This document shows positions 1 through 7,847 of a stretch of DNA of 9,292 nucleotides, piece by piece. The position numbers were made by a program, and so were the translations under genes. The stretch is from an uncultured Oscillospiraceae bacterium (GTDB lineage Bacteria; Bacillota; Clostridia; Oscillospirales; Acutalibacteraceae): positions 1-9,292 of the forward strand of contig URJZ01000036.1 in assembly GCA_900548305.1 (NCBI GenBank), written 5' to 3'. Numbering within the stretch: position 1 is the first letter of the stretch; each line of letters opens with the position of its first letter. The notes under the pieces are model-generated. The model had not been told where the DNA came from. It worked only from the letters and a program-made list of their open reading frames with translations, and made no database searches.

Positions 1-552
1 GTCAGGTCCACTTTCACCGGTTAATACGTATGTTAAGTGCTCCTCAGGATTTTGCTGGATTATTTCCTGAAGCATCGTTTTATAATCTTTGAATGGTTTT
101 GGCTTTGGCGTTTGAATGGCCGGTTCAATAAAACGCAAAATAAAAGAGCGCGCTTGTTCCATACCACCGTCCATATAAATGGCTGCAATAATTGCTTCAA
201 AGGCATCTGCCAAAATGGAAGGACGGGTATCCCCGCCGGTATTTTTTTCTCCGTTACTCAATAATAAATATTTTCCTACGCCAATTTGAGTGGCAAAGCC
301 ACAAAGCGCTTTTTCGCAGACCAAAGATGCACGTGTTTTGGTTAAATCACCTTCCGGCATATTTGGGCATTGCTTGAACAGATAATCTGCCACAACAACG
401 CCCAAAACAGAGTCTCCCAAAAATTCTAAACGCTCGTTGCTTGGACCTGCTTTTTTGTTTTCATTTGCATAAGACGAGTGTGTTAATGCTGTTTTCAAAT
501 ATTTTTTGTCTTTAAAGTGATAGCCGATTTTATCCTCAAGTTCTTGCAGCAT
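1..552 (-). CDS. rnc: Ribonuclease III, 3' end beyond window edge
   Basis: Endoribonuclease III cleaves double-stranded RNA in the cytoplasm, maturing rRNA precursors and some mRNAs. The 184 codons present are open throughout and run off the left edge, so the C-terminus is missing (the family is usually around 225-240 residues). The family signature NERLEFLGDSVL lies at residues 39-50. Likely Mg2+-binding acidic residues are Glu43, Asp47, Asp116 and Glu119 (in DAFEA). The double-stranded RNA-binding domain begins near residue 156 (DYKTMLQE) and is cut within its first strands. The ATG at 552 is preceded by AAAGGTAAGG with a 5-nt spacer, which supports this start. The gene lies 50 nt after plsX on the same strand, a common pairing in Firmicutes, and probably shares its transcript. 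Identification is secure; only the end is unseen. Confidence 0.95.
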   Translation of the reverse strand, partial: MLQELEDKIGYHFKDKKYLKTALTHSSYANENKKAGPSNERLEFLGDSVLGVVVADYLFKQCPNMPEGDLTKTRASLVCEKALCGFATQIGVGKYLLLSNGEKNTGGDTRPSILADAFEAIIAAIYMDGGMEQARSFILRFIEPAIQTPKPKPFKDYKTMLQEIIQQNPEEHLTYVLTGESGPD

Positions 553-602
553 GAAAACCTTACCTTTCCTATTTTTTAATGGTATATCCCATCATGTAAC
601 AT

Positions 603-1610
603 TTATGAATTTTCTTTTGTTTGATATTCTGAAATACTGTCTGCAATTAAACCAACAACATTGGATTCCACATATTGTTTGGTCAAACGAATTGCACTTT
701 TAAAGGTTCTTGCATCTGCACTGCCATGTGCCTTAAATACAGGTTTGGAAGCTCCTAAAATAGGAGCACCGCCAACTTCTGTATAATCAAACATTTTTTT
801 CAACTCTTTCATATCTTTCAAAACAACAGAAGCAGCCAATTTATTTTTTGTACTCTTTGTGAAAATACCTTTTATTTTACTCATGAGCACCATTGCAACG
901 CCTTCGTATACTTTTAAAATCATATTCCCTGTAAAACCGTCTGCAACTACGACATCAGCGGCATCTACAGGCAATGCTCTGCCTTCAACATTACCTACAA
1001 AGTTTAATTTTGACGCTTTTAGCATCTGATAGGCATCTACTTGTACTTGAGTACCTTTATTTTCTTCGCCGCCAATATTAGCAAGTCCAACACGCGGATT
1101 ATGTAAGTGCATTACCTTTTCCATATAAATGCTACCCATTACACCAAATTGCTGTAACATTTCAGGACGGCATTCATTATTTGCACCTGCATCCAATAGC
1201 ATAAAATGTCCTTTGCTCTTCGGCATAATCGGTGCAAACGCAACACGTTTAATCCCTTTGATTCTTTTCACCAACAAGGTAGCACCCACAACCAAAGCAC
1301 CACTGTTTCCGGCTGAAATAAATGCATCTCCGTTGCCTGCAACCAATTGACGGCAACCTTCTGCCATGGAAGAATCAGATTTTCCTTTTGTAATCTCTGT
1401 AGGCTCATCTTCCATAGTAATAACGCTAGGCGCATGAATAATTTCCATACGATTTAACGAAATATTGTTTTCTTTTGCTACGCGACGAATCTCATCCTGA
1501 TCTCCTGTTAACAAAATATCAATATCAAAATCTGTTACAGCTTCGGCGCATGCCTTTAAAATTTCCAAAGGCGCATTGTCTCCGCCAAATGCATCTACGA
1601 TTATTTTCAT
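603..1610 (-). CDS. plsX: Phosphate acyltransferase PlsX
   Basis: PlsX converts acyl-ACP and inorganic phosphate into acyl-phosphate, the acyl donor used by PlsY to start phospholipid synthesis; it is a peripheral membrane enzyme. The product begins MKIIVDAFGGDNAP, the typical PlsX N-terminus, and carries further family-like stretches (SAGNSGALVVGA; DVVVADGFTGNMILK; VGGAPILGA near the C-terminal third). The length of 335 residues is normal. I start at the ATG at 1610: the in-frame GTG at 1622 lies 1-2 nt from the AAAGGG ribosome-binding sequence, while the ATG lies about 11 nt away and gives the expected first residues. The gene follows trmFO by 25 nt and precedes rnc by 50 nt, so it is probably cotranscribed with both. 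The acpP gene often found between plsX and rnc is not here. Confidence 0.96.
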   Translation of the reverse strand: MKIIVDAFGGDNAPLEILKACAEAVTDFDIDILLTGDQDEIRRVAKENNISLNRMEIIHAPSVITMEDEPTEITKGKSDSSMAEGCRQLVAGNGDAFISAGNSGALVVGATLLVKRIKGIKRVAFAPIMPKSKGHFMLLDAGANNECRPEMLQQFGVMGSIYMEKVMHLHNPRVGLANIGGEENKGTQVQVDAYQMLKASKLNFVGNVEGRALPVDAADVVVADGFTGNMILKVYEGVAMVLMSKIKGIFTKSTKNKLAASVVLKDMKELKKMFDYTEVGGAPILGASKPVFKAHGSADARTFKSAIRLTKQYVESNVVGLIADSISEYQTKENS

Positions 1611-1635
1611 GTTTTCGCACACCCTTTACTTCAAT

Positions 1636-2934
1636 TCACACATATTGTTCCAATAGATTCAGTGAACGCTGTGCCAAGGCAGCGTAACGCTCTTTTTTAT
1701 CTTTGATATGCTCACTTAGTGCAGGCAGCACACCAAAATTTGCCCCCATAGGCTGAAAGTTTTTTGAAACACTGTTTGCCACATGGTCACTTAAAGCACC
1801 CATCATGGTCTCCTTTGGTAAAATCAGTGCAGATGTGCCGTATTTTCGGTTCACCGCATTGATACCGGCTAAAATGCCAGATGAGGCAGATTCCATGTAT
1901 CCTTCTACCCCTGTAATTTGTCCCGCAAAGAATAAATTCGGATTTTGTTTAAAACTGAAATCCTGATTCAATACCTCAGGTGAATTTAAAAACGTGTTAC
2001 GGTGCATCACTCCATAACGCATAAACTCTGCATGCTGCAAACCGGGAATCATAGAAAACACACGCTTTTGTTCTCCAAATTTTAAATTAGTCTGAAATCC
2101 AACCAAATTATAAAGGGTACCTTCTCTATTTTCTCTGCGCAACTGCACTACAGCCCAAGGACGATGACCTGTTTTCGGATTGATTAAACCAACCGGCTTC
2201 AAGGGGCCGTAGCGCATGGTGTCTTTTCCGCGCTGAGCCAAAACTTCGATTGGCATACACCCTTCATATACTTTGGGATTAGCGACGTCAAAGTCATGTA
2301 CCGGAGCACGTTCTGCCGATACCAGAACCTCGTAAAATGCCTCGTATTCCTCTTTATTCATGGGACAGTTGATATAGGCATCATCCTCTCCTTTATCGTA
2401 ACGAGACGCAGTAAAGCACTCTTCCATAGAAAGACTTTCCGCTGTTACAATCGGCGCAGCCGCATCATAAAAACTAAGGCTGTCTCCGCAAAGAGATACA
2501 ATCTGTTCCGCCAATGTATCTGATGTCAGCGGACCGGTTGCAACTACAGTAATACCTTCTTTGGGAAGTTCTGTGACTTCCTCTGATACAACTTTTATTA
2601 GAGGATTGCTTTTAATTTTTTCTGTAACCATTGAGGAAAATCGGTCACGGTCTACCGCCAACGCTCCGCCTGCCGGCACGCGGCATTGATCCGCACATTC
2701 CATCAGAAGAGAATGAAACCGACGCATTTCTTCTTTCAGCAAACCCGCAGCACTCTCTACACGATCTGCTTTGAAAGAATTGGAACAAATCAACTCTGCA
2801 AATTGTTCACTGGAATGAGCAGGAGAATATTTTTTCGGTTTCATTTCATATAGCGTAACCGCCTCTCCTTTTGATGCAATCTGCCATGCAGCTTCACATC
2901 CCGCTAATCCTGCTCCTATGACTGTAATGCTCAT
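1636..2934 (-). CDS. trmFO: tRNA (uracil-54-C5)-methyltransferase, folate/FAD-dependent
   Basis: TrmFO makes ribothymidine at position 54 of the tRNA T-loop, using methylenetetrahydrofolate as carbon donor and FAD/NAD(P)H as reductant. The product has 432 residues, normal for the family. An N-terminal dinucleotide-binding motif (GAGLAGCEAAW, residues 7-17) binds FAD. The two family cysteines are seen at Cys50 (ICSNSFKAD) and Cys226 (YEGCMPIEVLAQRG), the latter matching the catalytic cysteine of the Bacillus enzyme. A C-terminal GQITGVEGYMESASSG block is also typical. I chose the ATG at 2934 because it overlaps the topA stop as ATGA, has GGAGG four bases upstream and places the FAD motif at the very N-terminus. 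The in-frame extension to 2961 would add nine untypical residues lying inside topA. Translational coupling to topA is likely. Confidence 0.96.
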   Translation of the reverse strand: MSITVIGAGLAGCEAAWQIASKGEAVTLYEMKPKKYSPAHSSEQFAELICSNSFKADRVESAAGLLKEEMRRFHSLLMECADQCRVPAGGALAVDRDRFSSMVTEKIKSNPLIKVVSEEVTELPKEGITVVATGPLTSDTLAEQIVSLCGDSLSFYDAAAPIVTAESLSMEECFTASRYDKGEDDAYINCPMNKEEYEAFYEVLVSAERAPVHDFDVANPKVYEGCMPIEVLAQRGKDTMRYGPLKPVGLINPKTGHRPWAVVQLRRENREGTLYNLVGFQTNLKFGEQKRVFSMIPGLQHAEFMRYGVMHRNTFLNSPEVLNQDFSFKQNPNLFFAGQITGVEGYMESASSGILAGINAVNRKYGTSALILPKETMMGALSDHVANSVSKNFQPMGANFGVLPALSEHIKDKKERYAALAQRSLNLLEQYV

Positions 2935-5012
2935 TCTTCCTCCACTTTTTCGTACCCACAATCCGGTGTGATACAGTATAATTTTGGTTTTTTACCTTTT
3001 TTCTTCAGCAAGGTTTTTCCGCACTGCGGACATTTTTCCATAGAAGGTTCGTCCCAAGAAACAAAGTCACAGTTTGGATACTCTTTACATCCATAAAACA
3101 CACGGCCTTTTTTGGTCTTTTTCACAATCACACGACCGCCGCATTTTGGACATTCGGCACCGGTTTCATTGATAATCTTTTTGATATTCTTGCATTCAGG
3201 ATAACCGGGACACGCAATAAATCTTCCGTAACGGCCTGTTTTTACGACCATTTGGCGACCACACAATTCACATATAATATCAGTTTTATCTTCTTCTAAT
3301 TGAATTTTTACGCCATCCATTGCTTCTTTGGCTTTTTTTAGTGTATCCGAAAATTCATCATAAAAGGTGTGCAGCTGCTGTGTCCATTCTTCTTTACCGT
3401 GTTCTACCTCATCCAGTTCACTTTCTACCTGTGCAGTAAATTTGACGTTCACAATTTTCGGGAAATGCTCTTTCATTAATTTTGTAATCACTTCGCCAAG
3501 TTCTGTTGGCTTTAATGTTTTATTTTCCCTTGTGACATATTCTCTTGATGTAATGGTAGAAATAGTAGTAGCATATGTGGAAGGACGTCCAATTCCGTTT
3601 TCTTCCAGAGCTTTAATTAAAGAAGCTTCTGTATAACGCGGGGGCGGCTGTGTGAAGTGTTGATTGCCAACCAATTCTTTACATTTCAAAGGCATACCGT
3701 TTTCCAAAACAGGCAATGCGCCTTTTGCTTCTTCCTCTTCGTCTTTACCTTCTTCATATAATACGGTATAACCGTCAAATGTAACTGTATAACCGGAAGC
3801 TTTGAAAATATAATTTTTTGCCTGAATATCTGCTTGAGTAGTACTTTGCAGACAATTTGACATTTGGCAGGCAATAAAACGCTCCCAAATTAATTTATAC
3901 AGTTTATATTGGTCTGATGTTAAACTATCTTTTACCTGGTCAGGAGACAAATTCGGCATAGTTGGACGAATGGCTTCGTGTCCGTCTTGTGCATTTGCTT
4001 TTACTTTAAATTTACGAGGAGTATCGGGCAAATACTTTTTACCCCAGCGTTCTAAAATATAATCGGCTGCTTCTTTGACTGCATCTTCAGAAATACGCAA
4101 AGAGTCAGTTCTCATATACGTAATCAAACCAACTGCACCCATATCAGCTACTTCAACGCCTTCATACAGTTCCTGTGCCACTTTCATGGTTCTTCTGGCC
4201 TGAAAGCCAAGTTTGCGAGAAGCTTCCTGCTGTAAAGTAGAAGTAATAAACGGAGGTGCAGGAGATTTTCTCCTGGTACCTTTTTTTACTTTTACCACTT
4301 GATATTCCGCATCTTCCAACTCTGCCAGAATTTTATCCGCTTGTTCCTGATTGGTAATTTTAATTTTGCCGTCAACATCTCCGTAAAAAGAAGCCGGGAA
4401 TGCTTTTCTTGAGCCTTTTGGAATAAACTTTGCATCCAAAGTCCAATATTCTTCTGGAACAAATTTACGGATTTCATTTTCACGGTCTACAATAATGCGA
4501 ACTGCTACTGATTGTACACGTCCGCCAGAAAGACCTCTTCTGATTTTTTGAGATAAAAACGGACTCAATTTGTAACCAACTAAACGGTCTAAAATACGGC
4601 GTGCTTGCTGTGCATTCACCAAATCCATATCAATGGCACGCGGATTTTCAATCCCGTTAATAACCGCTGTTTTTGTAATTTCGTTAAAAGTAACGCGGTT
4701 ATGATCTTCCACGTCCAAACCTAATAAGTAAGCTAAATGCCACGAAATAGCTTCTCCTTCACGGTCCGGGTCAGTTGCAAGGAAAACTTCATCGCTTTTT
4801 TCAGCTGCTTCTTTCAGTTCTTCTACTAGCTTTTCTTTTCCTTTGATCACTTCATATTTAGGTTTAAAATCTTTTTTAACATCTACACTTAATCGGTTTT
4901 CAGGCAAATCACGCACATGTCCCATTGAGGCCACAACGTCAAAATCTGAACCGAGGTATTTCTTAATTGTTTTTGCTTTTGCAGGGGATTCCACTATTAC
5001 TAGTTTAGACAT
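2931..5012 (-). CDS. topA: DNA topoisomerase I (type IA)
   Basis: Type IA topoisomerase relaxes negative supercoils through a transient 5'-phosphotyrosine single-strand break. The product has 693 residues, close to the Bacillus enzyme. The N-terminal Toprim domain starts MSKLVIVESPAKAKTI, with Glu8 and the metal-binding DPDREGE at 81-87. The active-site block ITYMRTDS at 297-304 places the catalytic tyrosine at 299. The C-terminus holds three complete four-cysteine zinc ribbons: Cys581/584/601/607, Cys621/624/642/648 and Cys661/664/680/685, which bind single-stranded DNA and, in known homologues, can help contact RNA polymerase. The start is supported by AAAGGTGG with a 7-nt spacer. The gene follows dprA after 104 nt that include a 12-bp inverted repeat, and its stop overlaps trmFO. 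dprA-topA-trmFO is a widespread Firmicutes order. Confidence 0.98.
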   Translation of the reverse strand: MSKLVIVESPAKAKTIKKYLGSDFDVVASMGHVRDLPENRLSVDVKKDFKPKYEVIKGKEKLVEELKEAAEKSDEVFLATDPDREGEAISWHLAYLLGLDVEDHNRVTFNEITKTAVINGIENPRAIDMDLVNAQQARRILDRLVGYKLSPFLSQKIRRGLSGGRVQSVAVRIIVDRENEIRKFVPEEYWTLDAKFIPKGSRKAFPASFYGDVDGKIKITNQEQADKILAELEDAEYQVVKVKKGTRRKSPAPPFITSTLQQEASRKLGFQARRTMKVAQELYEGVEVADMGAVGLITYMRTDSLRISEDAVKEAADYILERWGKKYLPDTPRKFKVKANAQDGHEAIRPTMPNLSPDQVKDSLTSDQYKLYKLIWERFIACQMSNCLQSTTQADIQAKNYIFKASGYTVTFDGYTVLYEEGKDEEEEAKGALPVLENGMPLKCKELVGNQHFTQPPPRYTEASLIKALEENGIGRPSTYATTISTITSREYVTRENKTLKPTELGEVITKLMKEHFPKIVNVKFTAQVESELDEVEHGKEEWTQQLHTFYDEFSDTLKKAKEAMDGVKIQLEEDKTDIICELCGRQMVVKTGRYGRFIACPGYPECKNIKKIINETGAECPKCGGRVIVKKTKKGRVFYGCKEYPNCDFVSWDEPSMEKCPQCGKTLLKKKGKKPKLYCITPDCGYEKVEEE

Positions 5013-5049
5013 TGTCTAACCACCTTTGCTCACATACTTTTCAATCTCA

Positions 5050-5108
5050 AATGTATCGTTTCTTGAACGCTACCTGATGTAACATATTCCAAACAAAAAC
5101 GATACATT
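5050..5108. repeat. Perfect 12-bp inverted repeat with 35-nt spacer upstream of topA
   Basis: AATGTATCGTTT at 5050-5061 is exactly complementary in reverse to AAACGATACATT at 5097-5108. The repeat fills more than half of the 104-nt gap between dprA and topA. In the topA transcript it could form a 12-bp stem with a long loop. The distal arm is not followed by a T-run, so it is not an ordinary intrinsic terminator, and it ends more than 20 nt before the topA ribosome binding site. Its function is unknown. It could be a paired protein-binding site, an mRNA stabilising stem or a remnant of a small repeat. I see no convincing sigma-A promoter in the gap. Confidence 0.7.
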
Positions 5109-5116
5109 CCAGAAAA

Positions 5117-6316
5117 TTAAACTTGTCCGGGCAGGCTGTAGCGTCTGCCCGAGTGAGAAAAAATCGCATCACATAATTCTAGTTCTGTAACGGCGATTAA
5201 AATTCTTTGCGCCGATAATCCTGTTAATTCTTCTAATTGTTCTATATGCACAGGTTCTGTTGATAATTTGCTGAGCAGCAATGCTCCGTCTTGAGAAAGC
5301 TGTTCCTTTAACTCTCTGTGCTTTTCTGTCGTTGCTTTTTCATCAAACACTTTGTCAGGTCTAGATTTCTGATAAAGTATTTGTTCTTCTTTCTTTTTAA
5401 ATTGAGATTCTGTTTTTAATTGCTCAAGTTGAAGCAGATATGTACTTGTATATTCTTCTAAAATATCCTGCACTTTGGTCACAGGTTTGGCACCTGCTTT
5501 GATTAAATTATTAACCCCCTCCGAAACAGGATTATAAATTCCGCAAGGAACTGCGAATACATCTCTATTTTGTTCTAAGGCTGTTCTGGCTGTAATCAAA
5601 GAACCGCTGCGTTCGGCAGCTTCCACTACCAACACTCCCACGGACAAGCCGGAAATAATACGGTTTCGAATGGGAAAATGGTGTTTAAACGCCGGTTTTG
5701 TTATGGGAAATTCTGATATAATCGCTCCATGTTCTGCAATAGATCGTCTCATAGATTCATTTTCCATCAAATATGGATAATGAATTCCACAACCCAAAAC
5801 ACATACAGAAGTACCATTTACTTGTAATGCACCTTGATGCGCTGCTGTATCAATGCCTTTGGCTCCTCCGCTCACAATCACCATACCTGCTTGAGCCAGC
5901 TGCATACTCAGGTCATAAGTAATTTGTTTCCCCGAAGTAGTAGCATTTCGGGTACCGCCCACTGCTAAAGCAGGCTGTTCATCTAAATTAGGCAAGGTAC
6001 CCTTAACATATAACATACAAGGCGGGTTGTCAATTTGATAAAGCCTCTTAGGATACGCTTTGCAATCGGGCGTAATGGTTTGAATTCCCTTTTCCTCACT
6101 GGAATCAATTAGTATTTTACCATCTTCCAATGTATTTTGCGATAATTGTTTTAATTCTTTTGGAGTGAATAATCCCATAGAGCGCCATTGAGTTGGTCCG
6201 GCATCGTAAAAAGATGGTATATCCGGAAAATAGGATAATATTCGTTTGGGCTTAAAACTACCTGCACCTAAAGATAATTGCAGCCATGCCCAATAAATTT
6301 TGCCATCTTCTGTCAT
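5117..6316 (-). CDS. dprA: DNA processing protein DprA (Smf)
   Basis: DprA binds incoming single-stranded DNA during natural transformation and loads RecA on it; it is also widespread in bacteria not known to be transformable. The 399-residue product has an N-terminal helical region (about 1-85), then a Rossmann-like domain with VGGTRNAT at 119-126, SGGAKGIDTAAH at 149-160, FPIRNRIISGLS at 214-225 and GSLITARTALEQNR at 238-251. A charged, Lys/Glu/Gln-rich linker (about 290-345) leads to a C-terminal winged-helix DprA domain (about 346-395). The family's usual GSR or GTR appears here as GGTRN, with the arginine retained. The start ATG overlaps the stop of the upstream methyltransferase gene (ATGA) and has AGAGGA seven bases upstream. 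Whether this organism takes up DNA cannot be judged from the window. Confidence 0.96.
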   Translation of the reverse strand: MTEDGKIYWAWLQLSLGAGSFKPKRILSYFPDIPSFYDAGPTQWRSMGLFTPKELKQLSQNTLEDGKILIDSSEEKGIQTITPDCKAYPKRLYQIDNPPCMLYVKGTLPNLDEQPALAVGGTRNATTSGKQITYDLSMQLAQAGMVIVSGGAKGIDTAAHQGALQVNGTSVCVLGCGIHYPYLMENESMRRSIAEHGAIISEFPITKPAFKHHFPIRNRIISGLSVGVLVVEAAERSGSLITARTALEQNRDVFAVPCGIYNPVSEGVNNLIKAGAKPVTKVQDILEEYTSTYLLQLEQLKTESQFKKKEEQILYQKSRPDKVFDEKATTEKHRELKEQLSQDGALLLSKLSTEPVHIEQLEELTGLSAQRILIAVTELELCDAIFSHSGRRYSLPGQV

Positions 6317-7137
6317 ACAGATTCCTCTAACTGCACATCAATTCTTCCACGCATCATTTCCCACATTAGAATCGCAGCAGAACTTGCGGCGTTCAGCGAT
6401 TCTGCACGCCCCATCATAGGAATGGTAACGCAAGCATCACAAGCATTGATTGCGATTTTGCTCAGGCCGTTTCCCTCATTACCAATCAGCATCACCGTAG
6501 GTTTTGAAAAGTCTGTTTCCAAAATGCTTTGTGCCTGTTCGGAAGGAACTGCCGCAAACACAGCAAACGCTTTTCTTTTTAGCTCTTTCATGGCAAAAGA
6601 TGTGTCTTTTTCTATATAAAACGGCAAACGGAAAATCGCCCCCATGCTGGCGCGTAGTGCTTTGGGGCTGTAAATATCACAGCAATCTCCCAAAAACAAT
6701 ACACCACTGACTCCCAACGCTTCTGCTGTACGTAAAACAGAGCCCAAATTCGCAGGATCTTGTATTTGTTCTAGAGCAATATAGGTTCCCGACGCTTTCA
6801 TATCCATCATACTGTGATGTTGCTCCGGAATTCTACATACGCAAAATACACCTTGATTATGCTTTGTGGCAGAAAGCGCATCAGCCACATGTTCTTCTAT
6901 TAAGCGATACGAACGGCATTCCTGTATAATTTGAGTAATATAATCGTTATATTTTGTCTGGGCAGCCTCAGTAAAGTATGCAGAAATAATTTCAACATTG
7001 CTTAGCGCAGCATCTCTGCACAGTCTTGCTCCCTCTACCACAAACATACCTTTTTCACGGCGAAACGATGCTGAATCCACTAATTTTGCAGCCAATTTAA
7101 TTTCTTCATTTTTACGACTTTTGATGATTTCCAACAT
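6313..7137 (-). CDS. TrmH/SpoU-family RNA 2'-O-methyltransferase (YsgA/RlmB-like)
   Basis: This SPOUT-class enzyme is predicted to transfer a methyl group from S-adenosylmethionine to a ribose 2'-hydroxyl in RNA, probably rRNA given its place next to ribosomal genes; the exact target is not readable from sequence. It has 274 residues. An N-terminal substrate-binding domain (about 1-105, VVEGARLCRDA at 33-43) precedes the knotted methyltransferase domain. Motif 1 is NLGSVLRTAEA at 130-140 with Arg136, motif 2 is IGNEGNGL at 218-225 and motif 3 is IPMMGRAESLNAA at 239-251. The ATG at 7137 has CGGAG about ten bases upstream and gives the typical MLEIIKSRKN start; the in-frame TTG at 7161 falls in the tail of the rplT hairpin and is rejected. 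It sits after infC-rpmI-rplT, as in many Clostridia, and is coupled to dprA. Confidence 0.92.
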   Translation of the reverse strand: MLEIIKSRKNEEIKLAAKLVDSASFRREKGMFVVEGARLCRDAALSNVEIISAYFTEAAQTKYNDYITQIIQECRSYRLIEEHVADALSATKHNQGVFCVCRIPEQHHSMMDMKASGTYIALEQIQDPANLGSVLRTAEALGVSGVLFLGDCCDIYSPKALRASMGAIFRLPFYIEKDTSFAMKELKRKAFAVFAAVPSEQAQSILETDFSKPTVMLIGNEGNGLSKIAINACDACVTIPMMGRAESLNAASSAAILMWEMMRGRIDVQLEESV

Positions 7138-7159
7138 AACATAAAATCTCCGTGTAACC

Positions 7160-7193
7160 AAAATTTGCGCCCGAGGGAATCCCCCGAGCGCAA
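7160..7193 (-). terminator. GC-rich hairpin after rplT, probable partial terminator
   Basis: On the minus strand, 7193 to 7165 folds into a 13-bp stem with two G-U wobbles and a three-base loop, beginning TTGCGC and ending GCGCAA. It is followed by A and only four T residues before GG. The stem is very strong but the T-run is short, so termination may be incomplete. Only 27 nt separate the hairpin base from the methyltransferase ATG, leaving no room for a promoter between them. The downstream genes therefore probably depend on read-through, with ribosomal protein genes expressed above the methyltransferase and dprA. Confidence 0.75.
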
Positions 7194-7204
7194 CTATAGC
7201 TTTT

Positions 7205-7558
7205 TTATAGGGCAGATTTTGCGGTTTCTACCAAAGCGGTAAAAGCAGCAGGATCTGCAACCGCAATTTCAGCAAGCATTTTGCGGTTTAGACCAACATT
7301 TGCTTTTTTCAAACCATTCATAAAAGTAGAATAGTTCATGCCGTTCAATTGAGCAGCAGCAGAAATACGAGTAATCCATAGACGACGGAAATCTCTTTTT
7401 CTTTGTTTACGGCCAATATATGCATAATTACCGGACTTCATAACGGCTTGTTTTGCCATTTTAAAGTGTTTGCTTTTAGCACCCCAGTATCCTTTTGCAA
7501 GTTTCAAAACCTTTTTTCTTCTTTTGCGTGTTGCCAACGCACCTTTAATACGTGCCAT
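7205..7558 (-). CDS. rplT: 50S ribosomal protein L20
   Basis: L20 binds 23S rRNA early in 50S assembly and, in studied bacteria, represses its own operon by binding the leader or mRNA. The 117-residue product has the normal length and composition. It has a very basic, extended N-terminal tail (MARIKGALATRKRRKK onward, to about residue 58) and a globular C-terminal RNA-binding domain with KRDFRRLWITRISAAA at about 54-69. The ATG at 7558 is preceded by GGAGGT with an eight-base spacer. It is the third gene of infC-rpmI-rplT, 64 nt after rpmI, and is followed by a strong hairpin. The candidate L20-responsive leader lies upstream of infC. Confidence 0.99.
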   Translation of the reverse strand: MARIKGALATRKRRKKVLKLAKGYWGAKSKHFKMAKQAVMKSGNYAYIGRKQRKRDFRRLWITRISAAAQLNGMNYSTFMNGLKKANVGLNRKMLAEIAVADPAAFTALVETAKSAL

Positions 7559-7622
7559 TATCTATTACCTCCAATATTCGGTCAATTATCGTGTTTCCAT
7601 CTCTTTTGTAAAAGAACGCCTA

Positions 7623-7820
7623 TTATTTATAAGGAATCATTCTCTTTACTGCTACTACATTTGTTTTATCTGTTACAGCAGTTTGTCTTAGACCTCTTTT
7701 ACGTTTTGTTGTTTTCTTATTTAAAATGTGAGATTTGTTTGCGTGTGCACGGATAACCTTTCCGTTTTTGGATAATTTAAAACGCTTTTTAGCGCCAGAA
7801 TGTGTTTTAATCTTAGGCAT
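7623..7820 (-). CDS. rpmI: 50S ribosomal protein L35
   Basis: L35 is a small, very basic protein of the large ribosomal subunit. The 65-residue product has the usual length and start (MPKIKTHSGAKKRFKLSKNG), a central HANKSHILNKKTTKRKRGLR stretch and the typical VKRMIPYK end. AAGGAGG lies eight bases upstream of the ATG, one of the strongest ribosome binding sites in the window. It lies 27 nt after infC and 64 nt before rplT, the conserved operon order, and should be cotranscribed from the promoter upstream of infC. Confidence 0.99.
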   Translation of the reverse strand: MPKIKTHSGAKKRFKLSKNGKVIRAHANKSHILNKKTTKRKRGLRQTAVTDKTNVVAVKRMIPYK

Positions 7821-7847
7821 GAGTTGATCCTCCTTAATTGTTTAACA

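Noticed and set aside
594..5085. The nine-base sequence ATGTAACAT occurs both after plsX (594-602) and in the dprA-topA gap (5077-5085).
   Set aside because: Nine bases of AT-rich, self-complementary sequence can recur by chance, and the flanks differ beyond a base or two. Two copies are not enough to propose a binding site.
6278..6619. A plus-strand open frame of 113 codons opposite the methyltransferase gene.
   Set aside because: It is fully explained as the complement of conserved SPOUT motifs on the minus strand, with no ribosome binding site or family resemblance.
7194..7199. A possible -10 box (TATAGT) just after rplT that could drive the methyltransferase gene.
   Set aside because: No acceptable -35 box lies 16-18 bp upstream, and the start would fall inside the terminator hairpin.
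7403..7756. A plus-strand open frame of 117 codons across rplT and rpmI.
   Set aside because: It is antisense to two certain ribosomal protein genes, rich in Phe, Leu and Cys as expected for a complement of Lys-rich coding sequence, and has no recognisable domain.
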